The notes beneath the pieces are model-generated. The model did not search any database. It was not told the DNA's origin and saw nothing but the letters and a program-made list of their open reading frames with translations. Shown here one piece after another: positions 45,796 through 56,118 of a stretch of 64,000 bases of DNA. The stretch comes from Adhaeribacter swui (GTDB lineage: Bacteria > Bacteroidota > Bacteroidia > Cytophagales > Hymenobacteraceae). The stretch lies in the NCBI RefSeq assembly GCF_014217805.1, contig NZ_CP055156.1:3292585-3356584 (forward strand). Direction: 5' to 3'. The position numbers and the translations under genes were made by a program. Each line of letters begins with the position of its first letter. Position 1 is the first letter of the stretch.

Positions 45796-45876
45796 TGTAG
45801 TTAATTTTATTTTAATTAAGTACAGAAATAATTTAGAAAGGGGGAAAGGGCAATGGTGTGTACCTGTGTGCAAATA

Positions 45877-45911
45877 AAAAAGCACTTACAGAAATTCATC
45901 TATAAGTGCTT
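45877..45911 (-). terminator. terminator of tRNA-Ala
   Basis: On the minus strand AAGCACTTATAG pairs with CTGTAAGTGCTT (one G-T pair) around a short loop and is followed by TTTTTTATTT. It begins about 10 bp after the tRNA 3' end. Confidence 0.85.
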
Positions 45912-45920
45912 ATCAATCAG

Positions 45921-45994
<74 letters not shown>

Positions 45995-46062
45995 TTGCGT
46001 TTTGGTGGTACAAAAGTAAAAGAAATTTTTAAATATAGTATAGCCTGGAAAAAAATATTTTT

Positions 46063-46094
46063 AAAAAAAGCCCGCCGTAACCGGCGGGCTTTTT
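46063..46094 (-). terminator. terminator of the Oar-like receptor gene
   Basis: AAAGCCCGCCG (46067-46077) pairs with CGGCGGGCTTT (46082-46092), an 11-bp G+C-rich stem with a 4-nt loop and T-runs on the minus strand. Confidence 0.88.
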
Positions 46095-46114
46095 AACAGA
46101 CTGGTTCTTTTGTA

Positions 46115-49100
46115 TTAGAAACTATACCGCAAACCTAACTGCATGCGCCAGGTATTGGTAGTTGCCAGATAATTCCGGAAAGGCGAGGTAGGTAATACCG
46201 TTTGGTTGTTCTCGTTCCGGATGGTAATCATCTGGAAAGTAGGAACGCCTTCGGGGGTTACGCTGGCCACGTTTAATAACGGGTAGTTAAAGCTGGAGCC
46301 CCCGTTTAATTGCTGAATTACGCCCCAATCAGAATTAAGCAGGTTGCCTACGTTCTGAATATCCAGGCTTAACTGCAAGGTATTCCGGCGCTCGCCGATG
46401 TTGGTGAAAACATCTTGCAATAACCGGAAATCGAAACGGTTTAACCACGGCATTAAGCCATTGTTTCGTTCTACGTAGCCGCCACGGCTATTTTTTAAAA
46501 CTTTGCTGTTGTTCACGAACTCATCGAAGGCGGCTCTTTGCTGCTCGGGGGTAAAAGTAACTTCGCCGGCAGTAATGGGGGCAAAGTTTAACTCCGATGA
46601 ATTATTCGGGATGTATAATAAGTCTAAGCTAACGCCGTCCTGGTTCAGGTCGCCGCGGGTGGTGTAGGCAAACCGACCGCCATTGCCCTGGCCCTGGTGC
46701 GAGCCTTCGTAGAATAAAGAAACGGTAGTGCCTAAATGGTTCAGGTATTCTTTGCGGTAAGAAATGCTACCTACTACCCGGTGCGGGCTGGCGTACTGCG
46801 AAATGCCCAACAGTTGCTCGTTCGGGTCGTTTACGGAGTAGTTGTTAGACCAGGCCGAGGCTGCCGCTGAACCAGGGTTACCGGTAATATCTTTGGCCTG
46901 GGTGTAGGTATAAGCCACATTACCAAAGAAGCCGTTTTGGTTAGGCAGTGTAACTCCTACGGTAGAAGAAAAAGAATGGCCTTTTTTGGTGTTTGATAAT
47001 ACGGCAGCAATGCTACCGGTAGCGTTGGTGTAATTCGCATTGGCGCTACCACCCCAGAAATCCCGGGTATCGCCGGCGTAATTCATTTGCTGGGTAGCCG
47101 GTTTCCGGTTGGCATTATACATGTATACCCCTTGAATGTCTTTAGAATATAAAACATCGGCGGTGGCAACCAAAGGCGTACCCGGAATAACATAATCTAC
47201 GCCAAAGCTCGAACGCCAGATTTGCGGCATTTTAAAATCGCGATCTACTACAGAAATACTTCTGGGAATACCGGAGCTGGGCGTTGGTAAAAACACATCC
47301 TGCGGACCATTCTGTACCCAATACAAAGGCTCCGGATTAAACCGGATGGTATTTAGGGCAGTAGCAGGAACGGGTTCTAAGTTGTTTTTGGTTAAACCGG
47401 TACCACCGGCCATGTTGGTTAAAAATACAAACGGTACCCGGCCGGCAAAAATACCGGTTCCGCCGCGTAATTTTAAAGAACCATCTTCCAAAACATTGTA
47501 GTTAAAGCCTACGCGGGGCGAAAACATAACTTTTTGCTTCGGCCAACGCGAGCTGGAGTAGGTTGTGGCGTTGCCATCCTGGTCTAACAATTGTAAATTA
47601 TCTACCGCGGGGTTCGCGCCTAAATCGTTCAGGTATAACGGTAGTTCGGCCCGCAAGCCGTAAGTTAAATCAAAACGGTTGGTAAAGGCTACCCGGTCCT
47701 GAATGTAAGCGCCGGCTAAACCAAAGGTAATGCTCTCGTACGGGTCGCCGTAGGGGTAAGTAATGCCGTAAGAAGTTGGCTGGGCATTATTAATAAAATC
47801 ATCCACGGAAGCGTAACGGTAATACGACGTCGACATCCGTAAATATTTATTACCGTACTCAATTTGCTCGTAGCTGATACCGCCGGTAAGGGTATGCTTG
47901 CCCGCTAAGTAAGTTACGTTATCGATAAAGCTGTAATTATCGTTAATCAAATCATTGTCGCCGGAGAACAGCTCGGTACCAAAACTCATGTACTGGTCGC
48001 CGTCTTTCCAGATGTCAACAAACGGGAAACGGCTGCCGGGGAAAGAACGGGTAGCCTGGCTGTGGCTGTAAGTGGCTAATAACTGGTTTGATAATTTAGG
48101 CGTTAAAGTGCTGTTTAATTCACCGGTTAAGGAACTGATTTTATTTAAAAAACTGAAATTGGAGTTAGAAAAAACCAAAGAGTTCGTGCTCACCCGGGAA
48201 GAAGAAGAGCGGGGGTTCGGACCGGAGTTGTCGTTTACTACCTGGTCGCTGGTACCTTCGGCGTAAGTATAACGCAGCGTGGCTTTGTGCTTGTCGTTAA
48301 TGTTCCAGTCCAGGCGGGCAATTAAACGGTCGCTGAGGTTCGTAAACTTGTTGGCGTAATTTTCATAAGCCCCCGGGTCGTAGCCGTAAGTAGAAATTAA
48401 ATGCTGGCGCACCCGTTCTAAATCTTCTACGGTAGTACGGGCTACGTTACCGGTAGCACCTGGTCGGCTGGCTACCCAGGTAATACCCGGAAAAGTTTCT
48501 TTCTCGTGTTCGTAGTTGGCAAAAAAGAATAATTTATTTTTAATAATAGGACCGCCTAAACGGGCACCGTAGGTCAGGGTGCGGTTATCGGGGTTTACTA
48601 CTTCGGCGCCGCCTACTTTGGTGCCCCGTAAATCCTGGTTCCGGAGGAAAGTATAAGCCGAACCGGAGAAATTATTGTTACCGCTGCGGGTAATGGCGTT
48701 AATGCCGGCCCCGGTAAAACCAGATTGGCGTACGTCGTAAGGGGCAATGTTTACCTGAATTTCTTCTACCGCATCCAACGAAATCGGGCGGGTAGCGCCA
48801 CCGGGCAATAAATCCTGGGCGCTTAAGCCAAAGGCGTTGTTAAAGTTGGCGCCATCAATCTGTAAGTTGTTATAGCGGTTATCGCGGCCGGCAAAACCTA
48901 CGCCGTTGGCCTGGGGCGTTAAACGGGTAAAATCTTCTAAGCTGCGGGTTACGGTGGGCAAAGTAGCAATTTGCTGGGTACCAATGTTGGTGGCAGCCCC
49001 GGTTTTGTTGGCGTTAAACACATCGGAACGGTCCGCTACAATTTCTACTTCCTGTAAGTCGGTGCTCGATTGGCCCACGCGGGCGTCCAAAGAGTAAGGT

Positions 49101-49396
49101 ACCCCTAATGCCAGGGAAATATTGTTATACGTTTGCGTCTGAAAGCCAATATAGCTTACTTCTACGGCGTAGGGGCCACCTACCCGCATATTCTGAATGT
49201 TAAAACGGCCATCGACGTTGGTAACGGTGCCATACACCGTACCCGAAGGCTGGTGGGTCGCTTTTACGGTAGCACCAATTAAGGCTTCGCCGTTCGCATC
49301 TCTTACTGAACCGGTAATACTACTGGTTGTTACCTGGGCGTACAGGCTGGCTGTACCCAATAACAAGAAGAGGATAGTGAGTAAGTACTTCTTCAT
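46115..49396 (-). CDS. Oar-like TonB-dependent receptor with carboxypeptidase-like N-terminus
   Basis: The 1093-residue outer-membrane protein has a signal peptide (YLLTILFLLLGTASLYAQ) and a carboxypeptidase-regulatory-like domain (about 24-110: SITGSVRDANGEALIGATVK). The plug (about 125-250) carries the Oar-type NNLQIDGANFNNAFGLS and VNIAPYDVRQSGFTGAGINA. A long barrel follows, ending TWRMQLGLRYSF. Oar proteins in Myxococcus take part in adhesion and protein uptake. No SusD partner is adjacent, so a glycan-uptake pair is unlikely. Single gene with its own terminator. Confidence 0.92.
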   Translation of the reverse strand: MKKYLLTILFLLLGTASLYAQVTTSSITGSVRDANGEALIGATVKATHQPSGTVYGTVTNVDGRFNIQNMRVGGPYAVEVSYIGFQTQTYNNISLALGVPYSLDARVGQSSTDLQEVEIVADRSDVFNANKTGAATNIGTQQIATLPTVTRSLEDFTRLTPQANGVGFAGRDNRYNNLQIDGANFNNAFGLSAQDLLPGGATRPISLDAVEEIQVNIAPYDVRQSGFTGAGINAITRSGNNNFSGSAYTFLRNQDLRGTKVGGAEVVNPDNRTLTYGARLGGPIIKNKLFFFANYEHEKETFPGITWVASRPGATGNVARTTVEDLERVRQHLISTYGYDPGAYENYANKFTNLSDRLIARLDWNINDKHKATLRYTYAEGTSDQVVNDNSGPNPRSSSSRVSTNSLVFSNSNFSFLNKISSLTGELNSTLTPKLSNQLLATYSHSQATRSFPGSRFPFVDIWKDGDQYMSFGTELFSGDNDLINDNYSFIDNVTYLAGKHTLTGGISYEQIEYGNKYLRMSTSYYRYASVDDFINNAQPTSYGITYPYGDPYESITFGLAGAYIQDRVAFTNRFDLTYGLRAELPLYLNDLGANPAVDNLQLLDQDGNATTYSSSRWPKQKVMFSPRVGFNYNVLEDGSLKLRGGTGIFAGRVPFVFLTNMAGGTGLTKNNLEPVPATALNTIRFNPEPLYWVQNGPQDVFLPTPSSGIPRSISVVDRDFKMPQIWRSSFGVDYVIPGTPLVATADVLYSKDIQGVYMYNANRKPATQQMNYAGDTRDFWGGSANANYTNATGSIAAVLSNTKKGHSFSSTVGVTLPNQNGFFGNVAYTYTQAKDITGNPGSAAASAWSNNYSVNDPNEQLLGISQYASPHRVVGSISYRKEYLNHLGTTVSLFYEGSHQGQGNGGRFAYTTRGDLNQDGVSLDLLYIPNNSSELNFAPITAGEVTFTPEQQRAAFDEFVNNSKVLKNSRGGYVERNNGLMPWLNRFDFRLLQDVFTNIGERRNTLQLSLDIQNVGNLLNSDWGVIQQLNGGSSFNYPLLNVASVTPEGVPTFQMITIRNENNQTVLPTSPFRNYLATTNTWRMQLGLRYSF

Positions 49397-49852
49397 AAAG
49401 AATAATAATTATTGTTTGTTTACGCGAATAGAAAAAGGAACAGGAATAAAGTTAAAACGAGAATTAAGCAACTAAGTTATTTTAACTGGTTACATCTGAG
49501 TTAGTTAAAAAGGAATGGTGGAATGGGAAAAGATTTAGATCATGCAGTAAGGTTAAGTTTTTAAAATTTCTTAATACAAATTTAATTCAAGTTTTTGGCT
49601 TTTGTATTAAAAAAATATTAATAAACGCTTTGATTTATTAAAAAATTTAAAATTAACTGATTTTGAGAAAGTTAAGAATGGGGTAAAAACAAAGGATAAA
49701 TGGTAGGCCGCCTAAAAAATAGAAGTTCTAACCGGAGGGGTTTGCCAGTGGGTTTCGGGTAGTAGGAGGTAGGGCCTTGAAAATTAAAAGCCTCTATCTT
49801 TTTTATAGATAAAGGCTTGAAGGCTGCGGGGTATTTTTAAAATGGCTTATAA

Positions 49853-50006
49853 AACGTGAGCTCGAGATAAGAAAAGAAAACAGGGCTATTCATTCTTAAA
49901 TACGTCATCCTGGAAGGATTTAATCGGTTATCTACTGGTTAGTTCCTTTCAGGATGACCAAAATGGATAAGGGAAACCTAAAATGTACTTAAATCGAACT
50001 CACGTT
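49853..50006. mobile_element. MITE-like element (154 bp) with terminal inverted repeats
   Basis: The ends AACGTGAGCTCGAGATAAG (49853-49871) and the complement of 49988-50006 agree at 16 of 19 positions. An inner inverted repeat, GTCATCCTGGAAGGA (49904-49918) with TCCTTTCAGGATGAC (49944-49958), folds the centre. Flanks are TATA-rich on both sides, so a TA-type target duplication is possible. It carries no ORF. A partial relative lies at 56096-56118. The rest of the 49397-50229 gap is A+T-rich with one hairpin near 49789-49818 and no gene. Confidence 0.6.
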
Positions 50007-50229
50007 ATATAGTAAATAGAATACCTGTTTCCTTTAAAAACTGTTGCGTATTCTAAGATGTAATAAATAAGGGTACTAATCAGAAGCTTCCCGGAGTAGT
50101 ATTTTGCTGATCTATCCTGTTTTGGTGGTGAAGACACCACCCAAGGCGAATGTTGCCTCTATTTTTATTAAATACAAAACAGCTTCGTATTGTAGGTATT
50201 CCGGACAGGAGCAGATATTTTTTAAATTT

Positions 50230-50859
50230 TTAAATTTTTGGCCGTACCGCTTTTATAAAAATCTTCTGGTAATACCGGGAGTATAAGTTGTCTTCGATTA
50301 CGCCCAGCGAAGTAGAGGCATGAATAAACATAACCTGGTCTTTGCCTTTTACGTCGGTAACCATGCCCACGTGCGTAATTTTATTGCTAAACTTGTTGGC
50401 GCCAAAAAACACCAGGTCGCCTTCCCGGATGTCGCTGGTGCGTACGGTGCGGCCATATTTGCTTTGGTCGGTGGAGTTGCGGGGCAAGGTTACATTAATG
50501 CTTTTAAAAGAAGTACACAGTAAACCGGAGCAATCCATACCAATGCGGGTGGTGCCCCCAAAACGATAAGGCGTGCCGCGGTAAGAACGGGCTACCTGAA
50601 TAACTTTCGCTATTTTGCGGTCGACGTGCGTTTTGGCGTAGCGGGCATTCCGGCGTTCCATCCGGCGGGCTACCCGGTCGAGTTTGCGCGATTTTTTAAT
50701 AAAAGCTTTTTCCAGCATCCGCTGGCTGGTATCCAGAGCCATGCCCGAAGGCTTTTGGCCAAAGCTAAAAGTAGGTTTACTAGAACGGCAGGAAGCCATG
50801 GCCAGTAAAACCCCCAATAAAATAACAATATACGATCTGGTTATCTCTCTCTGCTGCAT
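50230..50859 (-). CDS. NlpC/P60 (C40) cell-wall peptidase lipoprotein
   Basis: The 209-residue protein has a lipoprotein signal (YIVILLGVLLAMASC, Cys at about 24) and a basic linker. The C-terminal NlpC/P60 domain spans about 85-205: YRGTPYRFGG, catalytic Cys in RIGMDCSGLLC, LPRNSTDQSKYGR, catalytic His in KITHVGMV, and the third polar residue in FIHAS. It should cleave peptidoglycan stem peptides (gamma-D-Glu-diaminopimelate bond in relatives). It is a single gene, divergent from asnB. Confidence 0.92.
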   Translation of the reverse strand: MQQREITRSYIVILLGVLLAMASCRSSKPTFSFGQKPSGMALDTSQRMLEKAFIKKSRKLDRVARRMERRNARYAKTHVDRKIAKVIQVARSYRGTPYRFGGTTRIGMDCSGLLCTSFKSINVTLPRNSTDQSKYGRTVRTSDIREGDLVFFGANKFSNKITHVGMVTDVKGKDQVMFIHASTSLGVIEDNLYSRYYQKIFIKAVRPKI

Positions 50860-51291
50860 AGGCCCACTCGTTTAGCGATGTGGGTAAAAATAAAAATTAT
50901 GAAAAAGGAAAAGAACCATTCGGCCCTGAATATTTATCCACCCTAAAACCAGAAAATTGTGGATTACCTGTTGAGATCGTATATTATTTATTGATAATGA
51001 ATGTGTTGTGGTAAGCGGTTTGCCAGGAATCCGGCAGCTAAACCGGGTACTGCCGCCCGAGATGGAATAAGGTAACGTTGTTTTGGGAGAGCCAGGAATA
51101 TGTTTACCGCTCGGTAGCTAAAAATTAAAAATTTTAAAAAAATCCGGTAAGGTCAGGTTATTTTATTTGGCAGCTCAACTTAGTTGGGCGTAATCAGTAA
51201 ATCTACCCGGATGCGTTTCATTTTTAATTGGATTAAACCATCCTAAAGGCAATATGCCCATTTTAAAGTTAAATTGTTTCGTGATAACTCG

Positions 51292-51299
51292 TAATTTTG
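51292..51299 (+). promoter_or_regulatory. -7 promoter element immediately before asnB
   Basis: TAATTTTG matches the Bacteroidota -7 consensus TAnnTTTG and ends 4 bp before the ATG at 51304, so the transcript would be almost leaderless. A TTG at 51274-51276 could serve as the -33 element, although the 15-bp spacing is shorter than the usual 19-21. The rest of the 50860-51303 gap holds nothing I can name. Confidence 0.4.
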
Positions 51300-51303
51300 C
51301 CTC

Positions 51304-53208
51304 ATGTGCGGAATATCAGGAGTATATGCTTTCAGTGACAAAGGACGCGAGGTTTTAACTAAACTCAAAGCTTCCACCAATGCCTTGGAAACCCGGGGAC
51401 CCGATTCGCAAGGCCATTTTGTATTCGAGAATGTAGGTTTAGGCCACCGGCGCCTTTCTATTCTGGATTTAAGCGCCGATGGTGCGCAGCCCATGACCGA
51501 CGAATCCGGTAGGTACGTGATCGTGTTCAACGGCGAAATTTTTAATTTTCAGGAATTAAAAAAGAAGCTGGTCCGTAGTGGCTACACTTTTTTCTCCGGC
51601 ACCGATACCGAGGTGTTGCTAAAATTATACATTACCGAAGGCCGGAATTTTTTAAAAAAACTAAACGGGTTCTTTTCTTTTGCCATCTACGACAAAGAAG
51701 AAGATTCTTTGTTTATTGCCCGCGACCGGATGGGGGTGAAGCCCCTGCTCATTTACAAAGACGAAGATCATTTGCTGTTTGCCTCCGAAATGAAAGCCAT
51801 GCTGGCTTTTGGCATTCAACGCAAGATTGATTATGTTTCGTTGTACCAGTACCTGCAGTTTAACTACATTCCGGGGCCGGCCTCTATATTTAAAGGCGTA
51901 AAAAAATTAGAACCCGGCCATTATTTATACATCAAGAAAAACCGGGTTTTAAAAAAAGCCTGGTACCGCATTCCCTTCGATCGCAAAAAAGCCAAGAAAA
52001 ACCCTTTGTCTTACGAAGAACAACAGAAAAAGCTGGTTACCTTGATGGATGAGGCTGTGCAGCGGCGGTTAATTGCGGACGTGCCCTTGGGTGCTTTTCT
52101 CAGCGGCGGCATCGATTCGTCGGTAATTGTGGCCCTGGCCTCCCGGCACACTGCGCACCTGAATACTTTTTCTATTGGTTACCAGGACGAGCCTTTCTTC
52201 GACGAAACCCGGTACGCGCAACTAGTGGCCGATAAATACAAAACCAATCACACGGTTTTTTCTTTAACCAACCAGGATTTGTACGACCATTTGTTTGATG
52301 TATTAAATTATACCGACGAGCCTTTTGCCGATTCCTCGGCTTTGGCCGTGTATATTTTAAGTAAACGTACCCGCGAAAAAGTTACCGTGGCCTTATCGGG
52401 CGATGGCGCCGACGAGTTGTTTGCGGGCTACAACAAACACATGGGCGATTTTAAAGTGCGGCAAGGCGGCTTTCTGGCCGAAGCAGTTACTTTTCTGGGG
52501 CCGCTCTGGGATGTATTACCTAAATCGCGCAACTCGGCCTGGGGCAACCGGGTCCGCCAGTTTCAACGCTTTGCCGAGGGCATGTCGGTTTCGGCCAAAG
52601 ACCGGTACTACAACTGGGCTACCCTGGCCGACGAAGACGAAGCCGGCCATTTATTAAATAAGCGGGTACGCCGGGCCATGGCCAAAAACATCTACAAAAA
52701 GCGCAAAAAACGCATTCTGGAGCACATTCACGAAGACGGCGACATCAACGAAGTTTTGTATACCGATATGCAGCTGGTATTGCCCAACGATATGCTCACC
52801 AAAGTAGACTTAATGTCGATGGCGAACAGTTTGGAGGTGCGCACGCCTTTTCTGGATTACAAGGTGGTAAACTTTGCTTTTAGTTTGCCGCAGGCGTCCA
52901 AAATAGATAAAAGCATGAAAAAGAAAATTGTGCAGGATGCTTTCCGGACAATGTTACCCGCCGAGTTGTACCAACGGCCCAAACACGGCTTTGAAGTGCC
53001 TTTGCTGAAATGGTTCCGGAACGAACTCAAAACCTTAATTACCGATGATTTGTTATCGGATGCATTTATTCATGCGCAGGATATTTTTAGCGTAAACGAA
53101 ATCCGGAAGTTAAAAGAAAAGCTGTTTTCGGCGAACCCCGAAGATGTGCACGCCCGCATCTGGGCTTTAATCGTGTTCCAATATTGGTGGAAAAAGTGGA
53201 TGGCCTAA
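51304..53208 (+). CDS. asnB: asparagine synthase (glutamine-hydrolysing), polysaccharide-locus type
   Basis: A 634-residue amidotransferase. The N-terminal Ntn glutaminase starts MCGISGVYAF with Cys2 as nucleophile, which fixes the start. It also contains RGPDSQGH and GHRRLSILDLS. The synthetase domain (about 230-630) has the PP-loop FLSGGIDSSVIVAL and LSGDGADELFAGY. Such AsnB enzymes make asparagine from aspartate, ATP and glutamine, but in surface-polysaccharide loci they may instead amidate sugar carboxylates. Its position before ugd and uxs makes both roles possible. Confidence 0.92.
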   Translation: MCGISGVYAFSDKGREVLTKLKASTNALETRGPDSQGHFVFENVGLGHRRLSILDLSADGAQPMTDESGRYVIVFNGEIFNFQELKKKLVRSGYTFFSGTDTEVLLKLYITEGRNFLKKLNGFFSFAIYDKEEDSLFIARDRMGVKPLLIYKDEDHLLFASEMKAMLAFGIQRKIDYVSLYQYLQFNYIPGPASIFKGVKKLEPGHYLYIKKNRVLKKAWYRIPFDRKKAKKNPLSYEEQQKKLVTLMDEAVQRRLIADVPLGAFLSGGIDSSVIVALASRHTAHLNTFSIGYQDEPFFDETRYAQLVADKYKTNHTVFSLTNQDLYDHLFDVLNYTDEPFADSSALAVYILSKRTREKVTVALSGDGADELFAGYNKHMGDFKVRQGGFLAEAVTFLGPLWDVLPKSRNSAWGNRVRQFQRFAEGMSVSAKDRYYNWATLADEDEAGHLLNKRVRRAMAKNIYKKRKKRILEHIHEDGDINEVLYTDMQLVLPNDMLTKVDLMSMANSLEVRTPFLDYKVVNFAFSLPQASKIDKSMKKKIVQDAFRTMLPAELYQRPKHGFEVPLLKWFRNELKTLITDDLLSDAFIHAQDIFSVNEIRKLKEKLFSANPEDVHARIWALIVFQYWWKKWMA

Positions 53209-53606
53209 ATCTTTAAAACCGCATGCAACCAATAGTTAAGAAAAGATATCTGGTTTAGCAGGGTAAAGGCCAATGGAGGAGAATAATAATTATAAAATTT
53301 TTTTAAAAAATTGAAAAATTTCGGCAGAAAAACAAAGTTTGGCAAAAACAGGAACGATAATTGTTAAAATCGGGAAATATAGTAAAAACCAATTTTAAGA
53401 ACGTAAAATCAATTGGTAAGTAACTAGGTAATAATAACTTAACCGGAGGTAAATTTTAATTTTTAAAAATCCGGTTAATTAATTATGAAATTTGCCTTAA
53501 AATATTTAGTTTTTTAATTTTTTTCTATAATTCAAAAAATAATTAGTAATTTTATATCCGAGAAACTTGTTACACCAAAAATCTCTAACTATTAACCAAA
53601 AATAAT
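53209..53606 (+). other. A+T-rich spacer between asnB and ugd
   Basis: This is very A+T-rich, with several AATTTTTAAAA blocks. No terminator hairpin, ORF or known motif is clear. It probably holds the promoter of the ugd-uxs pair. Confidence 0.4.
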
Positions 53607-54950
53607 ATGAAAATTGCAGTTGTAGGAACAGGCTATGTAGGCCTGGTTACCGGAACCTGTCTGGCCGAAGTGGGCATGGATGTTACCTGTATTGACATTG
53701 ACGTAAAAAAAATTGAAAATTTGAAGAAAGGTATCCTGCCGATCTATGAGCCAGGATTAGAAGAAATGGTGTTACGGAACACTGCTCAAGGTCGCCTGCA
53801 CTTTTCTAACGACATTGAATCGAGCATTCAGGATGCGGATGTTGCTTTTATCGCGGTAGGTACCCCTCCCGGCGAAGATGGCAGCGCTGATTTAAAATAT
53901 GTATTGGCCGTTGCCCGCAGCGTTGGTAAATACATGAATAACTACACCGTGGTAGTAACCAAGAGCACCGTGCCGGTTGGTACTGCTATTAAAGTAAAAG
54001 CGGCTATCACCGAAGAATTAGCTCTCCGCAATTCTTACGTAGAGTTTGATGTGGCTTCTAACCCAGAATTCCTGAAGGAAGGCGCCGCAATCGACGACTT
54101 CCTGAAACCAGATCGTATTGTAGTGGGGGTTGAATCTGCCCGCGCCGAAGAAGTAATGCGCCGCTTGTACAAGCCTTTCTTGTTAAATGGTCACCCGATC
54201 ATTTTCATGGACGTGCCTTCGGCCGAGATGACCAAATACGCTGCTAACTCCATGCTGGCTACTAAAATTTCTTTCATGAACGACATTGCCAACCTGTGCG
54301 AAATTATGGGTGCCGATGTAAACATGGTTCGGAGAGGCATTGGCAGCGACCCGCGGATTGGTAACAAATTTATCTACCCTGGTATTGGTTACGGCGGTTC
54401 TTGCTTCCCGAAAGACGTAAAAGCTTTAATTAAAACAGCTTCGGAGAACGGTTACAGCATGCAAATTTTAAAAGCGGTTGAATCGGTAAACGAAAACCAG
54501 AAGTCCGTTTTATTCAACAAAGTAATGGATCATTTTGGCGGCGACATTGCCGGTAAAACTTTTGCTTTGTGGGGCCTTTCTTTCAAACCAAAAACCGATG
54601 ATATGCGCGAAGCGCCGTCTTTGGTAATTATCGAGAAATTATTAGCCGCTGGCGCTAACGTGCGGGCTTACGATCCGGTAGCGATGGAAGAAGCGAAACA
54701 CAGCTTAGGCGATACCATCGTTTTCGCGAATGATCAGCACGATGCCTTAATTGATGCCGATGCTTTATTAATTATTACCGAGTGGCCGGAGTTCCGTACC
54801 CCGAACCTGAAAGTGTTAGGTAAGTTAATGAACGACAAAGTTATTTTCGATGGCCGAAATATTTATGAAGCTAAAGAAATCCAAGAAGCAGGATTTGCGT
54901 ATTATTGCATCGGTGTGAAGACGAATCTTCACGATGTAGCAACCGTATAA
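53607..54950 (+). CDS. ugd: UDP-glucose 6-dehydrogenase
   Basis: The 447-residue enzyme oxidises UDP-glucose to UDP-glucuronate with two NAD+. It starts [23 protein letters not shown] in Rossmann style (first 20: [20 protein letters not shown]). It has [19 protein letters not shown], the catalytic Cys in [16 protein letters not shown], and the C-terminal [16 protein letters not shown]. The UDP-glucuronate decarboxylase gene begins 7 bp after its stop, so the pair should produce UDP-xylose. Confidence 0.96.
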   Translation: MKIAVVGTGYVGLVTGTCLAEVGMDVTCIDIDVKKIENLKKGILPIYEPGLEEMVLRNTAQGRLHFSNDIESSIQDADVAFIAVGTPPGEDGSADLKYVLAVARSVGKYMNNYTVVVTKSTVPVGTAIKVKAAITEELALRNSYVEFDVASNPEFLKEGAAIDDFLKPDRIVVGVESARAEEVMRRLYKPFLLNGHPIIFMDVPSAEMTKYAANSMLATKISFMNDIANLCEIMGADVNMVRRGIGSDPRIGNKFIYPGIGYGGSCFPKDVKALIKTASENGYSMQILKAVESVNENQKSVLFNKVMDHFGGDIAGKTFALWGLSFKPKTDDMREAPSLVIIEKLLAAGANVRAYDPVAMEEAKHSLGDTIVFANDQHDALIDADALLIITEWPEFRTPNLKVLGKLMNDKVIFDGRNIYEAKEIQEAGFAYYCIGVKTNLHDVATV

Positions 54951-54957
54951 TCCTTCA

Positions 54958-55896
54958 ATGACAAGAAAACGCGTACTGATCACCGGCGGTGCCGGCTTTT
55001 TAGGGTCGCATCTCTGCGACCGCTTTATCCGGGAAGGTTACCATGTTATTGCCATGGATAACCTCATCACCGGTGATTTAAGTAACATTGAGCATTTATT
55101 TAAACTCGAGCAGTTCGAGTTTTACCACCACGATGTATCCAAGTACGTGTTTGTGCCGGGGCATCTGGATTACATCCTGCATTTTGCCTCGCCGGCCAGC
55201 CCCATTGATTATTTGCGTATTCCCATTCAGACCCTCAAAGTAGGGTCTTTGGGAACGCATAATCTGTTGGGTTTAGCTAAAAACAAAGGCGCCCGCATGT
55301 TAATTGCGTCTACCTCGGAGGTATACGGCGACCCGGAAATTCACCCGCAGGTAGAAGAGTACTGGGGCAACGTAAACCCGGTAGGCCCCCGGGGCTGTTA
55401 CGACGAAGCCAAGCGGTTTCAGGAGGCCATGACCATGGCGTACCACATGCACCACGGTCTGGAAACCCGCATTGTCCGGATTTTTAATACCTACGGCCCG
55501 CGCATGCGCCTGGATGATGGCCGCGTATTGCCGGCCTTTATTACGCAAGCCTTACGGGGCGAAGAGTTATCGATTTTTGGCGATGGTTCGCAAACGCGTT
55601 CTTTCTGCTACGTCGATGATTTAATCGAAGGAATTTACCGCTTGTTACTCAGCGATTATCCGTTGCCGGTAAACATTGGGAACCCCGACGAAATTACCAT
55701 TAAAGAGTTTGCCGAGGAAATCTGTAATTTAACCGGCGTGCCTTTAAACTTAGGCTACCAGCCATTGCCCAAAGATGATCCGCAAAAGCGCCGTCCGGAT
55801 ATTACCAAAGCCAAAGAAATTCTCGGTTGGGAACCTCAAATCTCCCGCTCCGAAGGTTTAAAACGCACCCTGGAGTATTTTAAGCAACACGTGTAA
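54958..55896 (+). CDS. uxs: UDP-glucuronate decarboxylase (UDP-xylose synthase)
   Basis: This is a 312-residue short-chain dehydrogenase. The NAD site is [17 protein letters not shown], and the Tyr-x3-Lys catalytic pair is in [16 protein letters not shown]. The UXS-specific segment is [20 protein letters not shown] and the substrate loop is [15 protein letters not shown]. It decarboxylates UDP-glucuronate to UDP-xylose. It forms an operon with ugd and ends in a strong terminator. UDP-xylose would feed the surface glycan encoded around here. Confidence 0.95.
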   Translation: MTRKRVLITGGAGFLGSHLCDRFIREGYHVIAMDNLITGDLSNIEHLFKLEQFEFYHHDVSKYVFVPGHLDYILHFASPASPIDYLRIPIQTLKVGSLGTHNLLGLAKNKGARMLIASTSEVYGDPEIHPQVEEYWGNVNPVGPRGCYDEAKRFQEAMTMAYHMHHGLETRIVRIFNTYGPRMRLDDGRVLPAFITQALRGEELSIFGDGSQTRSFCYVDDLIEGIYRLLLSDYPLPVNIGNPDEITIKEFAEEICNLTGVPLNLGYQPLPKDDPQKRRPDITKAKEILGWEPQISRSEGLKRTLEYFKQHV

Positions 55897-55915
55897 GATC
55901 GTTATATTTTAAATT

Positions 55916-55949
55916 TTAAAAAACCGCAGTTACCCTGCGGTTTTTTTGT
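55916..55949 (+). terminator. terminator of the ugd-uxs operon
   Basis: AAAACCGCAG pairs with CTGCGGTTTT-like sequence (TGCGGTTT) across TTACCC and is followed by a run of seven T residues. Confidence 0.88.
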
Positions 55950-56012
55950 TTTTATCAAAGTCAAAACTTAGTGAGTCTATACCCTAGATTTTTAGATTAA
56001 ACCGATTAAATG

Positions 56013-56118
56013 AAAAAAGTCCCTCTTTGAAGGGAGTAGGGGTAGGATTTAGAACTTCTGATCAAAGTTTACAATAGATGTTATTTAAATTACCCTGAGT
56101 TTGAGATAAGAAAAGAAA
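56013..56118. repeat. repeat fragments in the gap before the nonulosonate operon
   Basis: Two dispersed motifs sit here. AAAAAAGTCCCTCTTTGAAG with GGAGTAGGGGTAGG (56013-56050) is related, in inverted form, to 40963-40990. TGAGTTTGAGATAAG...AAAGAAA (56096-56118) matches 21 of 23 bases of 49857-49879 in the MITE-like element. The rest of the 55950-56645 gap is A+T-rich and shows no gene. Confidence 0.55.
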
